NCBI GenBank assembly: GCA_023399155.1
Contig: JAEWQP010000003.1
Location: 62,001 to 126,000, forward strand
Length of the DNA stretch: 64,000 bases
Direction of reading: 5' to 3'
Origin: Verrucomicrobiota bacterium
GTDB lineage: Bacteria; Verrucomicrobiota; Verrucomicrobiia; Opitutales; Opitutaceae
The stretch's first letter is position 1; each line of letters starts with the position of its first letter. Shown in pieces: positions 47,763 through 56,680 of the stretch. The notes beneath the pieces are model-generated. The model searched no databases and was not told the DNA's origin. It saw only the letters and a list, made by a program, of their open reading frames with translations. The position numbers were made by a program, and so were the translations under genes.

Positions 47763-48029
47763 AGATGTGGCGAGCTTGGGAAAGTGCCGGCGGGTGGGAA
47801 GCACGGAATTCATGTCCACGCCGTCGTCGCGAATCGAGCGGCCGTGCGCGCGCGGGCGACGCCCGACGCGAACTCGGGCTGGCCATCCGCAACGCCGCGC
47901 TCGCCGTGGACGGTGGCGTGAGCTCGCTGGGTATCCGCGAGCATGGATCATCCGCATGGAAAAACGGTTTCGCCGCGCGCGCCGCAGTGCGCTTGCGATG
48001 GTCCGGCGGTCCGATTTGCTGCTTCCCGC

Positions 48030-49286
48030 ATGCGCAAACGAACCCACGCCCGCCACGCCGCCGGTACGCCCCGGCGCTCGCATCCGCGGCGCAAGCCGCG
48101 CGAGTTGTCCGATCGACGCGACCTTCCCGCGCACGACATCGGGCTGGCCGAAGCGGCACTCGCCCAGGTGCTCGCCCTGGACGTGGTGCGCGAGAGCGCG
48201 TCCTCGAGGCTGCCCGCCGACCGTCTGCTCAAGGCGCGGCTGCGCGATTCCCGTTTGAGCCAGGGAGCCGCGGCGCTCGTCGTGCGGCTGGTGTTTTCCT
48301 GGTTTCGCTGGCGGGGGTTTCTCAACGGCGCCGAGCCTGCTCCGGAAACCGTGCGCCGCGCCGGCGAACTGGCGGAGCGTTACCTGAGCGAGCCCGAACG
48401 ATTCGACCCGGTGGCGCTGCTCGACGGCGCGGTCCCGGGATGGCTGCGCCAGCACATGGAGGTGCATGAAGGCTTTGTCCGGACGCTCCAGGACGAGCCC
48501 ACGATGTGGCTGCGCGCGCGTCCCGGTGGCGCCCGGGAACTCGCGGCGCAGCTTCCGGACGCCGAGGCCGGCGTGTGGAAAGACCTGCCCGATGCGGTTC
48601 GCTACCGTGGCACAGACGACCTCTTTCGCAGCGCGCTCTTCAATCAGGGCCGCTTCGAGATCCAGGACGTCGCCTCCCAGGCGGTTGGCGTGGTCTGCGC
48701 ACCGGCGCCCGGTGAGACCTGGTGGGACGCATGCGCCGGCGAGGGCGGCAAGACCCTGCACCTGGCCGACCTGATGCGAAACCGCGGCCTGATCTGGGCG
48801 AGCGATCGCTCGATCGCGCGCCTCGGTGTGCTGAGAAAGCGCGCCGCACGCGCCGGGCTCTTCAACTACCGCACCGTCGCCTGGGACGGCGGGGCACGGC
48901 CTCCGACGCGGACCGCCTTCGACGGAGTCCTGGTCGACGCGCCCTGCTCCGGCGTCGGGACGTGGCAGCGCAATCCCCACGCACGCTGGACGGTCAGTCC
49001 GGCCGACGTTCGCGAACTCGCCGCCGTGCAGCAGCGCCTCCTGCATACTGCGGCCACGGGGGTGAAGGCAGGGGGCCGGCTGATCTACGCCGTCTGCACG
49101 CTCACCCGCGACGAGACCGACGCGGTGGCGGCGACGTTCACCCGCGAGCATCCGGAGTTTGAACCGGCGGGATTCGCGGACCCCTTCCACCCCGGACGCC
49201 CGGCCGCGCCCCAAGTCAGCTGGGAGCCGCAGATCACCGGCGGCAACGGCATGTTCGTCGCGGCCTGGCGCCGGGTTTCCCGTTGA
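48030..49286 (+). CDS. RsmB/RsmF-type RNA (cytosine-5) methyltransferase
   Basis: 418 residues. SAM-dependent m5C methyltransferase acting on rRNA. An N-terminal NusB-like helical region (about 35-110, with LPADRLLKARLRDSRLSQGA and a basic leader RKRTHARHAAGTPRRSHPRR) precedes a Rossmann methyltransferase domain. That domain has ETWWDACAGEGGKTLHLADL (motif I), motif IV VDAPCSGVGTWQRNP (Cys306) and motif VI IYAVCTLTRDETD (Cys356, the catalytic nucleophile). Both cysteines of the two-Cys mechanism are present. Closest in layout to RsmB, but the RsmB name is not certain. A hairpin with a T-run follows the stop. Confidence 0.88.
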   Translation: MRKRTHARHAAGTPRRSHPRRKPRELSDRRDLPAHDIGLAEAALAQVLALDVVRESASSRLPADRLLKARLRDSRLSQGAAALVVRLVFSWFRWRGFLNGAEPAPETVRRAGELAERYLSEPERFDPVALLDGAVPGWLRQHMEVHEGFVRTLQDEPTMWLRARPGGARELAAQLPDAEAGVWKDLPDAVRYRGTDDLFRSALFNQGRFEIQDVASQAVGVVCAPAPGETWWDACAGEGGKTLHLADLMRNRGLIWASDRSIARLGVLRKRAARAGLFNYRTVAWDGGARPPTRTAFDGVLVDAPCSGVGTWQRNPHARWTVSPADVRELAAVQQRLLHTAATGVKAGGRLIYAVCTLTRDETDAVAATFTREHPEFEPAGFADPFHPGRPAAPQVSWEPQITGGNGMFVAAWRRVSR

Positions 49287-49310
49287 CCGCGCCGAAGGGC
49301 GACTGACAAT

Positions 49311-49331
49311 CCGGCGCCGACGCCGGCTTTT
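49311..49331 (+). terminator. terminator-like hairpin directly before the kinase start
   Basis: CCGGCG-CCGA-CGCCGG followed by CTTTT, 25 bases after the methyltransferase stop and ending two bases before the GTG start of the sensor kinase. It may end the methyltransferase transcript or act as an attenuator of the kinase. Confidence 0.55.
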
Positions 49332-49332
49332 C

Positions 49333-52107
49333 GTGAGCCCACCCGACGATACTCCGCCTCCCGCTCCCGCCGCCATTCGCATCCTCCTGCTCGAGGAAAA
49401 CGACGCCGACGTCGCGCTCATCACGGCGCGCCTGCGCCAGGACGCGATGGAGCCCCGCATCGAGCGCGTGCAGGAGCTGGATTCGTTCGCCGCGGCCTGC
49501 CAGTCGGGGGGCCACGACCTGATCCTGGCCGATTTCAAGCTCCCGGCCTGGGACGGCTGGCGCGCCCTGGAGATCGCGCACCAGGCCAGCCCCGACGTGC
49601 CGTTCATCTTCGTCTCCGGCGTGATGGGCGAGGACCTCGCGGTCGACAGCCTGCGTCACGGCGCCACGGACTACGTGCTCAAGGACCGCCTCGGCCGCCT
49701 CGCCCCCGCGGTGCGCCGCGCGCTGGAGGAGCGGGCGATCCGGCGCGACTGGCAGCAGGCGCGCTCCGCGCTCCGCGCCCAGCAGCTCAACCTGCAGCTG
49801 ATCGCGGACAACATCCGCGACATCATCTGCCTGCACGGCTCCGACCGCACCTTCCAGTTCGTCTCGGCTGCGGTGCATCCGATACTTGGATACGAGCCGG
49901 TGGAATGGATCGGCCGCATGCCGCAGGAGTTCGGCCATCCCGACGACATCGACCGGCTGGCCGTCGAGGTGCGCCAGGTGATGCTCAGCGCCCGGCGCAG
50001 TTTCCCGATGGTCCTGCGGGCGCGGCACCGCCGCGGGCACTACGTGTGGCTGGAGACGACGATCGAGCCCATCACCGACTCGGCCGGGCACGTCGTGCAG
50101 CTGCTCAGCGTGTCGCGCGACTTCACGGAGCGCCGGCTGGCCGAGGAGGCGATGCGCCGCGGCGAGCAGCTCTTCGAGGGCATCGCCGAGGCCAACCGGC
50201 TGCTCCTCACCGCCGGCCGCGTGGTCGACAGCCTGCCCGACGTGCTGCGCGTGCTGGGCAAGGCGGCCGAGACCGACCGCGTGGCGGTGTTCGAGTTCCA
50301 CCCGCACTCCAGGTCCGGCGAACCCGCCAGCTCGCTGCGCGCCGAGTGGGCGCGGGAGACGGTGTATTCGCTATATAACGACGCACGTCTTGCCGAGTAC
50401 CCGCTCTCCGACCTCGGCGCCGACTCGATCGTCAATCGCATCAACGCCGGGGAGCCCGTCGAGGTCACGCTCGACGACCTGCAGCACCCGGAGCGCGAAC
50501 TCATCGCCGCGCACGGGGTCGTCGCGCTGCTCACCTTTCCCATCCGGGTGGACGCCCGGATCTGGGGCCACATCGTGTTCGACCACTGCAGCGAACCGCG
50601 CAGCTGGACGGCCCCGGAGCGGTCCGCGCTCGGCACGGTGGCATCCAACATCGGCCAGGCCATCGGGCGCGAACTCGCGCTCGACGCCCTCGCCGCGAGC
50701 GAGCGCCGCTACCAGGAACTCCTCGCCGGCCTGAGCGAGGGCGTGTTCCAGATCGACCTCGAGGCGCGCTGGCGGTTTCTCAATCCCACCTGGCAGACGC
50801 TCACCGGCCACACGGTGGAGACCAGCATCGGCCGGCGCTTCGCGGAGTTCATCTCCCGCGACGATGCCATGGCGGCGCTCGAGGGTTTCGGCCGCCTCAT
50901 CTCCGGGCGCACGGAGACGATCGAGAGCGAGCTGCGCTTCGTGCACCGGCGCGGCAACCAGATCTGGCTGCGCGTCACGGCCCAGGCGCAGATCGACCAC
51001 GCCCATCGCGTGGTCGGAGTGTCTGGCACGCTGGTCGACGTCACCCAGCGCCGGCTCGCGCAGGAGGCGCTGCGCGCGAGCGAGCGCAAGTTTGCCGCCG
51101 TGTTCGCCGGCTCCTCCGATGCGCTTCTCCTCGTCCACAGCACCAGCGGTCACATCGTCGAGTGCAACCCGCGCGCGGTCGAGATGTTCGGATACTCCGG
51201 AGCGCATGAGCTGATCGACACGCCCGCGGCCGCACTGCAACGCCGTCCGCTGAAGGGCGCCGACCTCGAGGATCTGCGCACGCGCCTCGACCGGGGCGAG
51301 ACATGGACGGGCGAGGTCCAGTTCCTCACCGCCGACGGCCGCACCTTCTGGGGCCAGCTGGCGATCGTGCGCATGGGCGCGGACGTCCTCGGCACCACGC
51401 TCATGCGCGTGACCGATGTTTCCCACCTGAAGGAATCCGAGGAACGCCTCCGCGCCTCGCTTGTGGAAAAGGAGGTGCTGCTCAAGGAGGTCTACCACCG
51501 CGTCAAGAACAACCTCCAGATCATCTCCGCGCTCCTGCGCATGCAGGCGCGCCGCGTGACCGACCGGGTGGCGCTCGATGCGCTGGAGAATTCCATCAGC
51601 CGCGTGATGGCGATGTCGATGGTGCACGAAAAGCTCTACCAGGCGCAGAACCTTGCCTCGATCGATTTCTTCTCGTTCGCCGAGAGCCTGGTCGGGTTCC
51701 TCAACCAGCTCACGGTCGGCGCCCGCGCCCCGGTGGTGATCGGCGTGACGGGACAGGCGCTCGCGCTTTCGATCGACCAGGCGATTCCCCTTGGTCTCGC
51801 GCTCAACGAGCTCGTGACGAACTCGCTCAAATACGCCTTTCCCGAGGGGCGTTCGGGCCGCATCGACATCGAGGTGGCGGCCGAGCACGCGCACCTCGCC
51901 CGCGTGCGCGTGACCGACGACGGCATCGGGTTGCCCCAGGGCGCGGACATCGAGGCACGCGGTGGCGGGCTCGGCTTCCGCATCGTCCGCATGCTGGTGG
52001 AGCAACTCCAGGGCACGCTCGAATTGGAAAACGACGGCGGCCTGTGCGTGACCGTGCGTGTGCCGATGACGCCGGTGGCCACCGGCCCAGCGACGCCGGT
52101 CCCGTGA
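49333..52107 (+). CDS. sensor histidine kinase with receiver, PAS and GAF domains (HisKA_2)
   Basis: 924 residues, probably cytosolic (no TM helix). A receiver domain at about 14-130 starts IRILLLEENDADVALI and has phospho-acceptor Asp67 in LILADFKLPAWDG. It is followed by PAS (about 158-275), GAF (about 300-450, NRLLLTAGRVVDSLPDVLRV), PAS (about 455-575) and PAS (about 585-705). Then the HisKA_2-type dimerisation segment LLKEVYHRVKNNLQIISALL with phospho-His722, and an HATPase at about 815-915 (NELVTNSLKYAFPEG, GIGLPQ, RGGGLGFRIVRML). HisKA_2 kinases often signal through a stand-alone receiver. The GTG start is inferred: it is the only start close enough to the receiver domain, and there is no good ribosome site. 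Confidence 0.88.
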   Translation: MSPPDDTPPPAPAAIRILLLEENDADVALITARLRQDAMEPRIERVQELDSFAAACQSGGHDLILADFKLPAWDGWRALEIAHQASPDVPFIFVSGVMGEDLAVDSLRHGATDYVLKDRLGRLAPAVRRALEERAIRRDWQQARSALRAQQLNLQLIADNIRDIICLHGSDRTFQFVSAAVHPILGYEPVEWIGRMPQEFGHPDDIDRLAVEVRQVMLSARRSFPMVLRARHRRGHYVWLETTIEPITDSAGHVVQLLSVSRDFTERRLAEEAMRRGEQLFEGIAEANRLLLTAGRVVDSLPDVLRVLGKAAETDRVAVFEFHPHSRSGEPASSLRAEWARETVYSLYNDARLAEYPLSDLGADSIVNRINAGEPVEVTLDDLQHPERELIAAHGVVALLTFPIRVDARIWGHIVFDHCSEPRSWTAPERSALGTVASNIGQAIGRELALDALAASERRYQELLAGLSEGVFQIDLEARWRFLNPTWQTLTGHTVETSIGRRFAEFISRDDAMAALEGFGRLISGRTETIESELRFVHRRGNQIWLRVTAQAQIDHAHRVVGVSGTLVDVTQRRLAQEALRASERKFAAVFAGSSDALLLVHSTSGHIVECNPRAVEMFGYSGAHELIDTPAAALQRRPLKGADLEDLRTRLDRGETWTGEVQFLTADGRTFWGQLAIVRMGADVLGTTLMRVTDVSHLKESEERLRASLVEKEVLLKEVYHRVKNNLQIISALLRMQARRVTDRVALDALENSISRVMAMSMVHEKLYQAQNLASIDFFSFAESLVGFLNQLTVGARAPVVIGVTGQALALSIDQAIPLGLALNELVTNSLKYAFPEGRSGRIDIEVAAEHAHLARVRVTDDGIGLPQGADIEARGGGLGFRIVRMLVEQLQGTLELENDGGLCVTVRVPMTPVATGPATPVP

Positions 52108-52111
52108 GCGG

Positions 52112-52133
52112 ACCCGGCGCCGCGGGTTTTTTT
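52112..52133 (+). terminator. intrinsic terminator of the sensor kinase gene
   Basis: ACCCG-GCGCCG-CGGGT stem and loop followed by a run of seven T, five bases after the kinase stop codon. Confidence 0.75.
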
Positions 52134-52178
52134 CGTGCCTCGGGCGGTTGCACCGCACCGCGTAACCCGCAGCGTATC

Positions 52179-52190
52179 GTGAGGCCTCAC
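52179..52190 (+). promoter_or_regulatory. palindrome overlapping the presumed ribosome site of the FIST gene
   Basis: GTGAGGCCTCAC is a perfect 12-bp palindrome ending two bases before the FIST ATG. Its GAGG core is the only candidate Shine-Dalgarno sequence, so self-pairing could hide it; alternatively it may be a protein-binding site. Confidence 0.45.
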
Positions 52191-52192
52191 AC

Positions 52193-53380
52193 ATGCATGA
52201 ACCGCCGCACAGTATCGCCGACCGCTGGGTCGGAGGTTGGGACGAAGCGGGCCTGCGCGATTGGGTGGAGGGCCTGCGGCGCCGGCTCGGGAACCGCCCC
52301 GTGACGCTCGGGCTCGTCTTCGTGGCCCCCGAGTTCTTCGAACGGGCCGGCGCCCTCCTCGAACTCCTCCGCGTCCACGGGCGGATTCCGCTGCTGGCCG
52401 GATGCTCCTCGCCCGGCCTCGTGGCGGGCGGACGCGAGCACGAGGATGGGCGCGGCATCGTCCTCGGCCTGTATTCACTTCCTGGTGCCACGGTGGCGGC
52501 ACATCAGGTCTCGCCCACCGGCGTCTCCGTGCCGGAGGGATCGCCGTGGGACAGTGGCGACCTGGCGGGATGCCTCGCCTTTCTTGAGCCCTTCCACACC
52601 GATGCGGAGGAGTGGCTCGACGGCTGGCAGGCGCGATTCCCGAAGGTGCCGGTGTACGGCGGCCTCGCCGCAGGTCCCTCCGTGGAAGCGCGCACCCAGG
52701 TGTACCTCAACGGCCACGTGATCGAAGAGGGCGGCGTGGTGCTCGGTTTCTCGGGCGTGCGCCTGCTCGGCATGGTGGCCCAGGGCTGCACGCCGATCGG
52801 GGAGGAATGGACGATCACCCGCGCCGATGGCAATGTCATCCACCGCATCGGCAACCGCCCGGCCGTCTCGGTATTGCAGGAGACGTTCGAGCAGTTGCAG
52901 GAGGCACTCAAGCGCCGCAGCCGTGGCAACTTCTTCGCCGGCCTCGTGATCGACGAGTATCAGGACGAGCATCACCGCGGTGATTTTCTGGTGCGCAACC
53001 TCGTCGGCGCCGACCCGGACAGCGGCGCGCTCGCAGTCGCAGCGCTCCCGCGCACGGGCCAGACCCTTCAGTTCCAACTCCGCGACGCAACGGCCGCCGA
53101 TGAGGAGGTGTCCGTGCTGCTCGGCCGGTTGCGCGACCGGCTCGGACGCGCGCCGATCCTCGGAAGCTGCCTGTGCCTGTGCAATGGCCGCGGCAGCGCC
53201 CTGTTCGGTGAACCCGATCACGATGCGGCGCTCGTCCAGCAGATCCTGGGTCCTCACGCCTCAGCGGGTTTCTTCGGCAATGGCGAGTTCGGCCCGATCG
53301 GGGCGCGCAGCCACGTGCATGGATACACGGCGTCCCTCGTGGTGTTCGCGGGACCCCCGCGCACCGACGACGAGCCCTGA
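52193..53380 (+). CDS. FIST sensory domain protein
   Basis: 395 residues. FIST N (about 15-200) with VTLGLVFVAPEFFERAGALL, IPLLAGCSSPGLVAGGREHE and PVYGGLAAGPSVEARTQVYL. FIST C (about 205-385) with FSGVRLLGMVAQGCTPIGEE, LQETFEQLQEALKRRSRGNF, and ILGSCLCLCNGRGSALFGEP then GFFGNGEFGPIGARSHVHGYT. The G-x-F-x-x-G-E-[FI]-G-P loop in the C domain is a hallmark of FIST. FIST proteins are thought to bind small ligands such as amino acids and are often next to histidine kinases, as here after the kinase at 49333. It has no output domain of its own. Confidence 0.93.
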   Translation: MHEPPHSIADRWVGGWDEAGLRDWVEGLRRRLGNRPVTLGLVFVAPEFFERAGALLELLRVHGRIPLLAGCSSPGLVAGGREHEDGRGIVLGLYSLPGATVAAHQVSPTGVSVPEGSPWDSGDLAGCLAFLEPFHTDAEEWLDGWQARFPKVPVYGGLAAGPSVEARTQVYLNGHVIEEGGVVLGFSGVRLLGMVAQGCTPIGEEWTITRADGNVIHRIGNRPAVSVLQETFEQLQEALKRRSRGNFFAGLVIDEYQDEHHRGDFLVRNLVGADPDSGALAVAALPRTGQTLQFQLRDATAADEEVSVLLGRLRDRLGRAPILGSCLCLCNGRGSALFGEPDHDAALVQQILGPHASAGFFGNGEFGPIGARSHVHGYTASLVVFAGPPRTDDEP

Positions 53381-53474
53381 GTCCGGGAAGACGGCGTGCC
53401 GTGCGGGGACGTGCGGGGCGGATTGGGCTTTCGCAGTCGGGCCGTCCGGCTGAGGCTGGTGCCCTCCTCCATCC

Positions 53475-55265
53475 ATGGCGACCGCCGCCCATCCGCTCGA
53501 ACGCCGTTTCTCAGGCGAGCATCCGCTGCGCACCCTGCTTTTCCTCTACCGCGGCCAGCGCGGCCGCCTCGGCCTCGCCGCGCTGCTCTTCACGGTCAAG
53601 CACAGCCCGATGTGGCTCATGCCAGCGATCACGGCGCGCGTGGTCGACATCGTGGCCAATCCCGCCACCCACTCCACGCGCGAGCTCTGGATCAACGCCG
53701 CCGTGCTCGCGGTGGTGCTCGCGCAGAATGTGCCCGGGCACTACGGGTTCGTCTACGCGTTGAGCACGGCCGTGCGCACGATGGAGACGCAGCTGCGGTC
53801 GTCGCTTTGCCGCCGGCTCCAGCACCTTTCCATCGGCTACTACGCGAGGCAGAGCGCAGCCGCCCTGCAGACCAAGGTCCTGCGCGACGTCGAATCGATC
53901 GAGCAGCTCACGCGCGTGTTGTTCGACGGCGGCCTGGCCTGCGCCACGAACATCCTTTTCGCGCTCCTGATCACGGCGTGGGTGCAACCGTGGTTCGATA
54001 TCGTCTACCTGCTGACCGTTCCGATCGGCGCCGCTGTCATCTATGCGCTGCGCCGGCCGCTGGCGTCGCGCAACGCCGCGTTCCGCGAGGAGATCGAGCG
54101 CATGTCGGCGCGGGTGATCGAGATGACGCACCTGCTGCCGATCACGCGTGCCCATGGATTGGAGACCGTGGCGCTCGCGCGCGTGGGCGAGCAGTTTGAG
54201 CGCGTGCGCGCCGCCGGCCTGGAGATGGACAAGCTCAACGCCAAGTTCGGCGCGCTTTCCTGGGTCTCGTTCCAGGGCTTCAGCATGGGCTGTCTGATCC
54301 TCGCCGCCTTCGCCGCGCTCTCCGGCTGGGGCGGGATCAGCGCGGGCGAGGTCGTGCTGGTGTCGTCGTACTTCGCGCTCATCACGGGTTCGGTCCTCGG
54401 CCTTGTCGGGATGGCCCCGCAGATCAGCAAAGGCCTCGAGTCCATCCGGTCCATCGGCGAGGTGCTGCAGTGCCCGGACCTGGAGAACAACGAGGGCAAG
54501 GCACCGGTGGCGGGGGTGCGCGGCGGATTCGCATTCGAGGACGTCGGTTTCGCGTACCCAGGTTCCGCACTCGCCGCGCTGCACGCCTTCACGCTCGAGG
54601 TGAGCCCCGGCGAAACGATCGCCCTCGTCGGCCCGTCGGGTGCCGGCAAGTCCACGATCCTCAACCTGGTCATCGGCTTCATCCGGCCGACGTCCGGCCG
54701 GATCCTCTTCGACGGCCATGACATGGAGGCGCACGACCTGCGCACCTACCGGCGGTTTCTCGCCGTCGTGCCGCAGGAATCGATCCTGTTCGACGGCACG
54801 GTCCGCGAGAACGTCGTCTACGGGCTGCCGGCCGTCCCGGACGCCGTCGTGGAAAAAGCCCTACGCGACGCCAATGCCTGGGACTTCGTGCAGAAGCTCC
54901 CGCAGGGCCTCGCGACGCCCGTGGGCGAGAAGGGCGCGCGCCTCTCCGGCGGCCAGAAGCAGCGCCTGGCCATCGCCCGCGCGCTCATCCGCGATCCCCG
55001 CGTGCTCATCCTCGACGAGGCGACCTCCGCGCTCGACACGGAGACGGAGGCGCTCATCCAGGAGGCCCTCGCCCGCCTCATGCGCGGCCGCACCACGTTC
55101 GTGGTGGCCCATCGGCTCTCGACCATCCGCGACGCCCACCGGATCGTCGTGCTCGACCAGGGACGGATCGCCGAAATCGGAACCCACGAAAGCCTGCTCC
55201 GAATCGAGGGCCTCTACTCGCGCCTCCACGCCAAGCAGGCCGGCGTCGTCGGGAAGCCGGGATGA
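53475..55265 (+). CDS. ABC transporter, fused permease and ATPase (ABCB-type)
   Basis: 596 residues, a half transporter expected to act as a homodimer. N-terminal six-helix exporter domain at about 1-335 (LGLAALLFTVKHSPMWLMPA; LALAWLI-like helices; coupling-helix SARVIEMTHLLPITRAHGLE). ATPase domain at about 345-590: Walker A GPSGAGKST (about 386-394), Q-loop AVVPQESILFD, signature LSGGQKQRLAIARALI, Walker B VLILDEATSALDTETE and the H-loop AHRLSTIRDAHRIVVLDQGR. Typical of lipid, peptide or drug exporters; no peptidase domain. Substrate unknown. Short-repeat DNA lies downstream. Confidence 0.93.
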   Translation: MATAAHPLERRFSGEHPLRTLLFLYRGQRGRLGLAALLFTVKHSPMWLMPAITARVVDIVANPATHSTRELWINAAVLAVVLAQNVPGHYGFVYALSTAVRTMETQLRSSLCRRLQHLSIGYYARQSAAALQTKVLRDVESIEQLTRVLFDGGLACATNILFALLITAWVQPWFDIVYLLTVPIGAAVIYALRRPLASRNAAFREEIERMSARVIEMTHLLPITRAHGLETVALARVGEQFERVRAAGLEMDKLNAKFGALSWVSFQGFSMGCLILAAFAALSGWGGISAGEVVLVSSYFALITGSVLGLVGMAPQISKGLESIRSIGEVLQCPDLENNEGKAPVAGVRGGFAFEDVGFAYPGSALAALHAFTLEVSPGETIALVGPSGAGKSTILNLVIGFIRPTSGRILFDGHDMEAHDLRTYRRFLAVVPQESILFDGTVRENVVYGLPAVPDAVVEKALRDANAWDFVQKLPQGLATPVGEKGARLSGGQKQRLAIARALIRDPRVLILDEATSALDTETEALIQEALARLMRGRTTFVVAHRLSTIRDAHRIVVLDQGRIAEIGTHESLLRIEGLYSRLHAKQAGVVGKPG

Positions 55266-55276
55266 GTCCACGCCTC

Positions 55277-55370
55277 CGAGATCGTTCTCATTCTCCTAAT
55301 CTTTCTCTTTCTCCCTTGGCGTTCTTCCAATCAGATCGGACGGAAAGAAGCGAAAGAGAACGAGCATGAT
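55277..55370. repeat. intergenic pyrimidine/purine inverted repeat, second copy
   Basis: Pyrimidine arm at about 55279-55315 (ATCGTTCTCATTCTCCTAAT, then CTTTCTCTTTCTCC), purine arm at about 55338-55370 (GGAAAGAAGCGAAAGAGAAC, then GAGCAT). The arms pair imperfectly. Same kind of element as at 20132-20262. Confidence 0.6.
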
Positions 55371-55404
55371 ACGCAGGCGCTTCACACGGTGACGCCGCCT
55401 GCGT
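55371..55404. repeat. 9-bp perfect inverted repeat
   Basis: ACGCAGGCG at 55371-55379 and CGCCTGCGT at 55396-55404, between the purine repeat and the heptamer repeat in a convergent spacer. Possibly a bidirectional terminator; no T-run. Confidence 0.5.
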
Positions 55405-55416
55405 CTCGGCGTTCGA

Positions 55417-55458
55417 CATTCCCCATTCGTCATTCGCCATTCTCCATTCGCCATTCCT
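55417..55458. repeat. CATTCNN heptamer tandem repeat
   Basis: Six head-to-tail 7-base units: CATTCCC, CATTCGT, CATTCGC, CATTCTC, CATTCGC, CATTCCT. The last unit meets the stop codon of the minus-strand AEC gene. Five positions are constant and the last two vary. Confidence 0.85.
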
Positions 55459-56411
55459 CACCCGCCCACCCAGGCCAGGCCGAAGCGAATCCACCAGGGA
55501 ATGACAAACAAGCCCACCACGGTCGTGGCGAAGATCACCTGCGCGGCGGTGAGCGGCTGGCCGCCGTAGTGGCGGGCGATGATCAGAGGGCCGACGCCCG
55601 CGGGCATCGCCGCCTGGATCACCATGATGCGCTTGAGCTCGATCGAGAGCGGCAGCCATTTCGCCGCGGCCAGGAAAAGCAGGGGCAGCGCCAGAAGCCG
55701 CAGGACGATCGAGGCCGGGATGACACGCGCATGGAACAACTCCCGCGGGCGCGTGAGATTGTCGTAGAGCGAGCACCCCGTCACCACCAGGCCGATCGGC
55801 ACGGCGCACAGCCCGAGCGAGCCCACGGCGCTCATCAGCGCCGCCGGCGCGTGCTGTCCCAACCCGGCGGCATTGATCAGGAGCGCGATGATGATGGAGA
55901 TGGACGGTGCGTTGAGCGCCTTGCGCCAGGCATCGCGCCAGGACGCCCCCGCGAGCAGGATGATGCCGACCGTCCAGATGATCAGGTCGCACCCGACATT
56001 GTGGACGAGGAGCACGCCGAGCGTTTCCGCCCCGAACAGGCGGTCGATGAGCGGGATCGGGATGTACCCATAATTGTATACACCCACGGCAAACGCGAAG
56101 GTGCGCAACCCGCGGCCGCGGCTGAGCCCGAGGAGCCTCCCCGCATACCAGGCGACGACGAACCCGACGCCGGTCGTGACGAAGCCCACCAGCGGCGGAA
56201 GCACGACGTTGCCCGCCTCCTGCAGGGCGCGGTTTCCGATCGTCGTGCTGAAGACCAGGCAGGGGAAGAGCAGGTTCACGACAATCCGCAGCAGACTCTC
56301 CTCCGCCTCCGGCTGGATCCAGCCGCGCCAGCGCGCGAACGTGCCTGCACCGATCATGGCGAAGACCGGCGCGATGATGCCGAGGATCGTGGCGTACTCG
56401 GTGGCGGGCAT
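55458..56411 (-). CDS. AEC (auxin efflux carrier) family transporter
   Basis: 317 residues, about ten transmembrane helices in two inverted halves. N-terminal YATILGIIAPVFAMIGAGTF and the amphipathic PEAEESLLRIVVNLLFPCLV are typical of AEC/PIN-like carriers, as is the crossing region VYNYGYIPIPLIDRLFGAET (about 127-146), where the family's conserved N-x-G/xxP occurs, and PAGVGPLIIARHYGG in the second half. These carriers move organic anions such as malate or auxin-like acids. The substrate is not predictable. The ATG before PATEYAT gives the family start; a longer frame upstream is Arg/Ser-rich. Its last codon meets the CATTCNN repeat. Confidence 0.9.
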   Translation of the reverse strand: MPATEYATILGIIAPVFAMIGAGTFARWRGWIQPEAEESLLRIVVNLLFPCLVFSTTIGNRALQEAGNVVLPPLVGFVTTGVGFVVAWYAGRLLGLSRGRGLRTFAFAVGVYNYGYIPIPLIDRLFGAETLGVLLVHNVGCDLIIWTVGIILLAGASWRDAWRKALNAPSISIIIALLINAAGLGQHAPAALMSAVGSLGLCAVPIGLVVTGCSLYDNLTRPRELFHARVIPASIVLRLLALPLLFLAAAKWLPLSIELKRIMVIQAAMPAGVGPLIIARHYGGQPLTAAQVIFATTVVGLFVIPWWIRFGLAWVGG

Positions 56412-56680
56412 GGACAGGGATTGGCCGTGGCAGGAACTCGCCCTGCGGGCAACACTCGAGGGGGCGGATGCGCGGCCGGCGACCCGCGGGGCAAGAATGC
56501 GCGGCGGGGATGCCTGCACGGGTGGCGGCTCAGGAGATTGCGGTGGAATCTGGTGCGTCGAACAGATTCGATCATGGGGCTATTAGGGTTATTTCTTCCC
56601 CCGCCATCGACGGGCCTTGCTTGCACGACGGAGGGGCGACCGTTTTCTTCCACGCGCCCGTTCCCATTTAGCCTTCAATC

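Noticed and set aside
47763..49607. Minus-strand extension of the ndk frame to about 755 codons
   Set aside because: The upstream part is antisense to the RNA methyltransferase; Ndk is complete from the ATG at 47762.
55266..55457. CRISPR array suggested by the regular CATTCNN units
   Set aside because: Units are 7 bases with no spacers and no cas genes are near; it is a simple tandem repeat.
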